Made by a program: the position numbers and the translations under genes
Assembly: GCA_036003045.1 (NCBI GenBank)
Contig: DASYSS010000065.1
Location: 1-64,000 of the forward strand
Source of the DNA: Gemmatimonadaceae bacterium
GTDB lineage: Bacteria > Gemmatimonadota > Gemmatimonadetes > Gemmatimonadales > Gemmatimonadaceae
DNA: 64,000 nt
Reading direction: 5' to 3'
Shown here: piece by piece, positions 60,618-64,000 of the stretch
How the letters are laid out: each line of letters starts with the position of its first letter
Position numbering within the stretch: position 1 is the first letter of the stretch
The notes under the pieces: model-generated
Databases searched by the model: none
What the model was told of the DNA's origin: nothing
What the model saw: only the letters and a program-made list of their open reading frames with translations

Positions 60618-62852
60618 ATGAGGCTCGGAATCAACTTTGGCCGGGCCGCGTCGGGGTTGTTGACCGGGGCGGCCCTTACGATGTCCGCCGCGCTCGGCGC
60701 ACGCGCCCTCGGCGCGCAGCAGGAGCGCCCGACCCAGCGGGTCGCGAACATCGTGAGCGTGGCCGTCGAGGAATACGGCAAGGGCGTTGACCAGAAGGGG
60801 CGGCTGACGTCGCGCGACGAATACGACGAAACCGTCGGATTTCTGCGCGATGCGCGAGCGGCCATGTCGCGTCTGCCAAGCGATCGACTCGCCACCGCGA
60901 CACCGCTGCTCGATTCGATCATCCTCGCCGTCACGGCGAGGCGTCCGCCTTCGGAGCTGAACGCGCTGGCCAACCGCTTCGCGTCTTCGCTCGGCAGCGA
61001 AGCCGCGCTCGAACTTCCGGCTCGCCCGCTCGACATCGGAGCCGGCGAGAAACTCTTCGCCGCGAATTGCGCGTCGTGTCACGGGCCGCGCGGGATGGGA
61101 GACGGACCCGCGGCGGCGACGATCAATCCCAAGCCGCCGGCCATTGGCAACGCGACCACGGTTGCCGACGTCGCGCCGGCGATGATGTTCCGCAAGATCT
61201 CCGTGGGTGTGACCGGCACCGCGATGCCGTCGTTCTCGCCGCAGCTCACCGCCGAACAGCGCTGGAACATCGTCGCGTACATTGGATCGCTGCACGCATC
61301 GCCGCAGCAGGTGGCCGAAGGCGAGGGTCTGTACGCGCAGGGGTGCGTCGAGTGCCACGGCTCCGCCGGGCTCGGCGACGGCGCGATGGCGAGGACCTTG
61401 AGCAAAGCGCCGAGCGAGTTGGGATCGTTCGCGTGGCAGGTCGAGCGCAGCGACTCACAGTTGGCGGCCGCCGTTCGCGCCGGACTTCCAGGCACGCCGA
61501 TGCCCCCCGCTTCAGGGTTCACCGACAAGCAGGTGCAGAGCGTCGTCGCGTACATCCGGACGCTGCCCAGCCGCCAGCGAACCATCGCCGCGGCGGCGCA
61601 GAGCGACAGCGGGCAGGCCGCGAGCGCTTCGAGCCCGGCCGCGGCGTCGAAGGTCTCCATCTCGCTGCTCGACCAGTCATTGACCGCGGCGCGCAACGGC
61701 CGGTGGGTGGACGCGGGCGATCGCGCGTTCGACGCGTACCTCGCGTTCGAACCGATCGAAACGCCGGCGCGGGCGCGCAATCCGGGCGTCGTCGCGTCGA
61801 TGGAGAAGCTGTTCGGCGACTTCAAGGCGTCGATCCAGGCGAACGACATCGAGGGCGCCGAGCACGCGCGCGACGCGATCGACGTGAACATGGAGCGCGT
61901 CGTCGAGCTCACACAACCGCCCGGCAGCGGGTCGGAGGCGTTCCTTCAGAGCTTCCTCATCATCGTCCGCGAAGGGTTCGAGGCGATCCTCGTGATCGGC
62001 GCGGTCGTGGCGTTCCTGCTCAAGACGGGGCACCGCGAGCGGCTGCGGTCGATCTGGTGGGGGATCGTGCTTGGCCTGCTGGCGAGCGGACTGACGGCGA
62101 TCGTACTGCGCACCACGCTTCGCGCGCTGCCGGCGACCCAGGAGATCATAGAAGGGGGCACGCTGCTGCTTGCCGTGGCCGTGTTGTTCTCGGTGAGCTA
62201 TTGGCTGATCTCGCGCGTCGAAGCGGCCAAGTGGCAGGCGTTCATCCGCGAGAAGGTCACGAGCGCCCTGGAGCACGGCGGCGGGCGCGCGCTCGCGTTC
62301 GTCGCGTTCCTCGCCGTGTATCGCGAGGGCGCCGAGACGGCGCTGTTCTACCAGGCGCTGTTCAATGAAGGCTCGAACGTCGCGCTGCCCATCGGCCTCG
62401 GACTCCTCGCCGGCGCCGCGGCGCTCGTCGTCATCTTCACGCTGTTCTATCGCTTCGGCGTCAAGATTCCGCTGCGCCCGTTCTTCAGCGTGACGAGCGT
62501 TCTGCTCTACTACATGGCGTTCGTCTTCGTGGGGAAGGGCGTGCACGAGCTGCAGGAAGGCGGCGTCATTCCGATCAACGTGCTGCGCGGCTTTCCGACG
62601 ATCGAGTGGCTCGGCTTCTATCCGACCTGGGAGACGGTGCTCGCGCAGCTCGTGCTGCTCGGTTTGTTCGTCTTCGCCGTCGCCAAGACGTTCTGGCCGA
62701 AGCGCTCCGTCGCGCTCCCCACCGTGCCGCGCGAGGCCGCGCCCGCCGGCGAAGTCGTCGCCGACATCGCGTCACTCACCGCCCAAGTCGAGCGCCTCAC
62801 CTCCCGCGTCGCATCCCTCGAGCGCGATCGTAGCGGAGTGCCGCGCGAGTAG
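60618..62852 (+). CDS. Diheme cytochrome c - FTR1 iron permease fusion
   Basis: The 744-residue protein has a signal peptide (about 1-33), a helical spacer and two cytochrome c domains with heme motifs CASCH (151-155) and CVECH (243-247), each with a later Met ligand (TAMPSF, TPMPPA). A second periplasmic helical region (about 345-435) follows, then an FTR1 membrane domain (about 440-700) with the iron-transport motifs REGFE (451-455) and REGAE, and a coiled-coil tail (about 720-740). It is predicted to oxidise or relay electrons for Fe(II) uptake in the periplasm and carry iron across the inner membrane. It is monocistronic, with a 104-base gap upstream. Confidence 0.92.
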   Translation: MRLGINFGRAASGLLTGAALTMSAALGARALGAQQERPTQRVANIVSVAVEEYGKGVDQKGRLTSRDEYDETVGFLRDARAAMSRLPSDRLATATPLLDSIILAVTARRPPSELNALANRFASSLGSEAALELPARPLDIGAGEKLFAANCASCHGPRGMGDGPAAATINPKPPAIGNATTVADVAPAMMFRKISVGVTGTAMPSFSPQLTAEQRWNIVAYIGSLHASPQQVAEGEGLYAQGCVECHGSAGLGDGAMARTLSKAPSELGSFAWQVERSDSQLAAAVRAGLPGTPMPPASGFTDKQVQSVVAYIRTLPSRQRTIAAAAQSDSGQAASASSPAAASKVSISLLDQSLTAARNGRWVDAGDRAFDAYLAFEPIETPARARNPGVVASMEKLFGDFKASIQANDIEGAEHARDAIDVNMERVVELTQPPGSGSEAFLQSFLIIVREGFEAILVIGAVVAFLLKTGHRERLRSIWWGIVLGLLASGLTAIVLRTTLRALPATQEIIEGGTLLLAVAVLFSVSYWLISRVEAAKWQAFIREKVTSALEHGGGRALAFVAFLAVYREGAETALFYQALFNEGSNVALPIGLGLLAGAAALVVIFTLFYRFGVKIPLRPFFSVTSVLLYYMAFVFVGKGVHELQEGGVIPINVLRGFPTIEWLGFYPTWETVLAQLVLLGLFVFAVAKTFWPKRSVALPTVPREAAPAGEVVADIASLTAQVERLTSRVASLERDRSGVPRE

Positions 62853-62925
62853 TTGTTCGTTTTGCCGGCGCGGTTTCGCGCGCTCCGGGGGCGTTCATTT
62901 TGGCTAGTCCTGCCTGTACGTCGCT

Positions 62926-63059
62926 CTGAACTGCAGATTTCGCGGATTAACCCGGACTTCGCGGCAAGAGCAAACGCTCTTGTTGCGGTATAAAAGAGCC
63001 TTGCTGCTGTCGTTTCCGCGCAAATCCGCGGTAATCCGCGAAATCCTGTTGCAGTTCAA
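62926..63059. repeat. Inverted-repeat element with internal hairpin
   Basis: TGAACTGCAGATTTCGCGG (62927-62945, then ATTA) is mirrored at 63032-63058 as the reverse complement of TGAACTGCAACAGGATTTCG followed by CGGATTA, with a 5-base insertion. The 80 bases between contain CAAGAGC-AAAC-GCTCTTG, a 7-bp hairpin. The arm TAATCCGCGAAATCC also occurs near 41694. It looks like a small non-autonomous or dispersed element. Confidence 0.65.
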
Positions 63060-63081
63060 GAAAGCTGTTGCCGTTCCAATC

Positions 63082-63112
63082 AGTAAGCTCCACGCGGCGC
63101 GCGGAGCTTACT
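63082..63112. terminator. Perfect inverted repeat between convergent genes
   Basis: AGTAAGCTCC and GGAGCTTACT (10 bp) flank a GC-rich 11-base loop. It lies between the convergent ends of the FTR1 and lgt genes, 26 bases from the lgt stop. No U-tract follows on either strand, so its use as a bidirectional terminator is tentative. Confidence 0.45.
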
Positions 63113-63138
63113 CCAAAAGAGACCTACGCCGCGTCACT

Positions 63139-64000
63139 TCACGCAGGCACCGGAACCTCGCTGATGCCCGGCCGGCCGACCCCGGTCCGAGAGCGGGCGG
63201 TCATGATCAGGACCCCGACCAGAGTGATCGCTAGAGCGATCAGCTGAGCCATGCTCAACCCGAATGCCCACGAGAAGCGGTCGTCCTTGGCGCGCAGGAA
63301 CTCGACGACGAATCGCTCGAGGCCGGCCAGCACGCAGTAGACGCCGAAGAGCCAGCCCTCGGCGTGCTTGTGATTGCGTAGGCGCCAGAGGATGCCGAAC
63401 ATGATCATGCCCAGCGCGACCTCGAGAAGTTGCGTCGGATAGACCGACAAGACTGTCGACGGGTCGGTGCCGGGCTGGATCGGCGTGTTGAATACGCGCT
63501 GCATCTCGAACGCCGTCGACGGCGGCGTGCCTTCGGGGAACGCGACGGCGAGCGGGCCGGTGTACGGCCGGCCGTAGTCGTCGCCGACGGCCCAACAGCC
63601 CGTGCGTCCGACGGCGTAACCCGCGGCGATCGCGATCCCCGCGACGTCGGCGAAGCGGACAAACGACAGCTTTTTGTAGCGGATCGTCGCCGCGCAGAGC
63701 GCGACGGCGCCGATGAAGCCGCCCCAGAAGACGAATCCCCCGCGGCCGAGCAGGTCGCGCCAGTTGTGCGTGACGACGACCACGTAGTAGAGCTTCGCGC
63801 CGATCAGCGTGCCGAGGAGCGCGGCGAACAGAACGTCGCTCACCGCCGCGGATTCCTTGTCGCGCCCGCGGCGCGCCAGCTCGCGCTCGGAGACCATCTG
63901 CGCGATGAGAAACGCGAGCAGCACCGCGATCCCGAAGCCGGTGAACGAAAATCCGAACACGCTGAACGTGAACGGATGATGGATGTACGGTCCGGCGGCG
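63139..64000 (-). CDS. lgt: Prolipoprotein diacylglyceryl transferase-like protein, N-terminus outside window
   Basis: At least 287 codons are visible. The frame is open to the right edge, and the residues there (GPYIHHPFTFSVFGFSF) look like a normal Lgt start region, so the first few codons are outside the window. There are about seven membrane helices, a central GRTGCWAVGDDYGRPYTGP (the Lgt signature region GRxGNF...G), YPTQLLEVALG and ERFVVEFLRAKDDRF. Lgt attaches diacylglycerol to the lipobox Cys of lipoproteins. The signature Asn is replaced by Cys here, which also occurs in divergent Lgt-like paralogues, so a second Lgt-like role is possible. Confidence 0.87.
   Translation of the reverse strand, partial: AAGPYIHHPFTFSVFGFSFTGFGIAVLLAFLIAQMVSERELARRGRDKESAAVSDVLFAALLGTLIGAKLYYVVVVTHNWRDLLGRGGFVFWGGFIGAVALCAATIRYKKLSFVRFADVAGIAIAAGYAVGRTGCWAVGDDYGRPYTGPLAVAFPEGTPPSTAFEMQRVFNTPIQPGTDPSTVLSVYPTQLLEVALGMIMFGILWRLRNHKHAEGWLFGVYCVLAGLERFVVEFLRAKDDRFSWAFGLSMAQLIALAITLVGVLIMTARSRTGVGRPGISEVPVPA

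Overview
The window looks like a chromosomal segment of a GC-rich, didermic, aerobic bacterium, most likely a member of Gemmatimonadota. This is an inference. It rests on two PadR regulators each paired with a long duplicated FtsX-type permease (the ADOP family, common in Acidobacteriota and Gemmatimonadota), on TamA/TamB for an outer membrane, on a glycolate oxidase and citrate synthase, and on the dense packing with 4-base ATGA or GTGA gene overlaps. I see no rRNA, tRNA, CRISPR array, prophage or plasmid functions. The only mobile DNA is a decayed IS3-family fragment near 41.1-41.6 kb.

Layout. 1-4.1 kb (minus): a methionine module. A SAM-II type riboswitch with a following terminator hairpin precedes metH, and metH overlaps a second homocysteine methyltransferase gene that runs off the left edge. 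4.1-7.0 kb (minus): a secreted 5'-nucleotidase, a receiver-like protein, YggU and YggT. 7.0-7.56 kb: a divergent non-coding region holding two related large hairpins, one in each presumed leader. This is the most interesting part of the window. 7.56-15.1 kb: EVE-domain protein, citrate synthase, a nickel-permease/MutY/small membrane protein operon, a CopC-CopD protein, a threonine-dehydratase-like enzyme and a von Willebrand factor A protein. 15.1-21.5 kb: two convergent PadR-ADOP operons. 21.5-30.1 kb: a CocE-type hydrolase, an MFS exporter, a MoxR ATPase/GNAT/cytidylate-kinase-like operon, a molybdopterin oxidoreductase and a small lipoprotein.

30.1-37.3 kb (minus): a primary-type sigma factor with its own promoter and terminator, followed by a glcD-glcE-glcF-ygfZ-epimerase operon. 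37.5-41.1 kb: a membrane protein, cobalamin adenosyltransferase plus aroB, a thioredoxin-reductase-like ferredoxin reductase and a MazG-like protein. 41.1-44.3 kb: IS3 debris, simple repeats and a peptide ABC operon that has a binding protein and one permease only. 44.4-55.2 kb (plus): TamA, TamB, a lipid kinase with a non-canonical start and a large hybrid histidine kinase. 55.2-60.5 kb: a zinc-ribbon protein, an Ntn-type P1 peptidase, an NlpC/P60 hydrolase, a small unknown protein, an EamA transporter, a HAD phosphatase, an unknown protein and AcpS. 60.6-64 kb: a diheme cytochrome c fused to an FTR1 iron permease, an inverted-repeat region and a partial Lgt.

How the genes fit together. Methionine synthesis (B12-dependent MetH under SAM control) is supported by the PduO-type cobalamin adenosyltransferase elsewhere in the window. 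Glycolate oxidation needs iron-sulfur clusters, which fits YgfZ directly downstream. TamA/TamB, the lipid kinase, Lgt and NlpC/P60 serve the envelope. The nickel permease, CopCD and FTR1 proteins handle metals.
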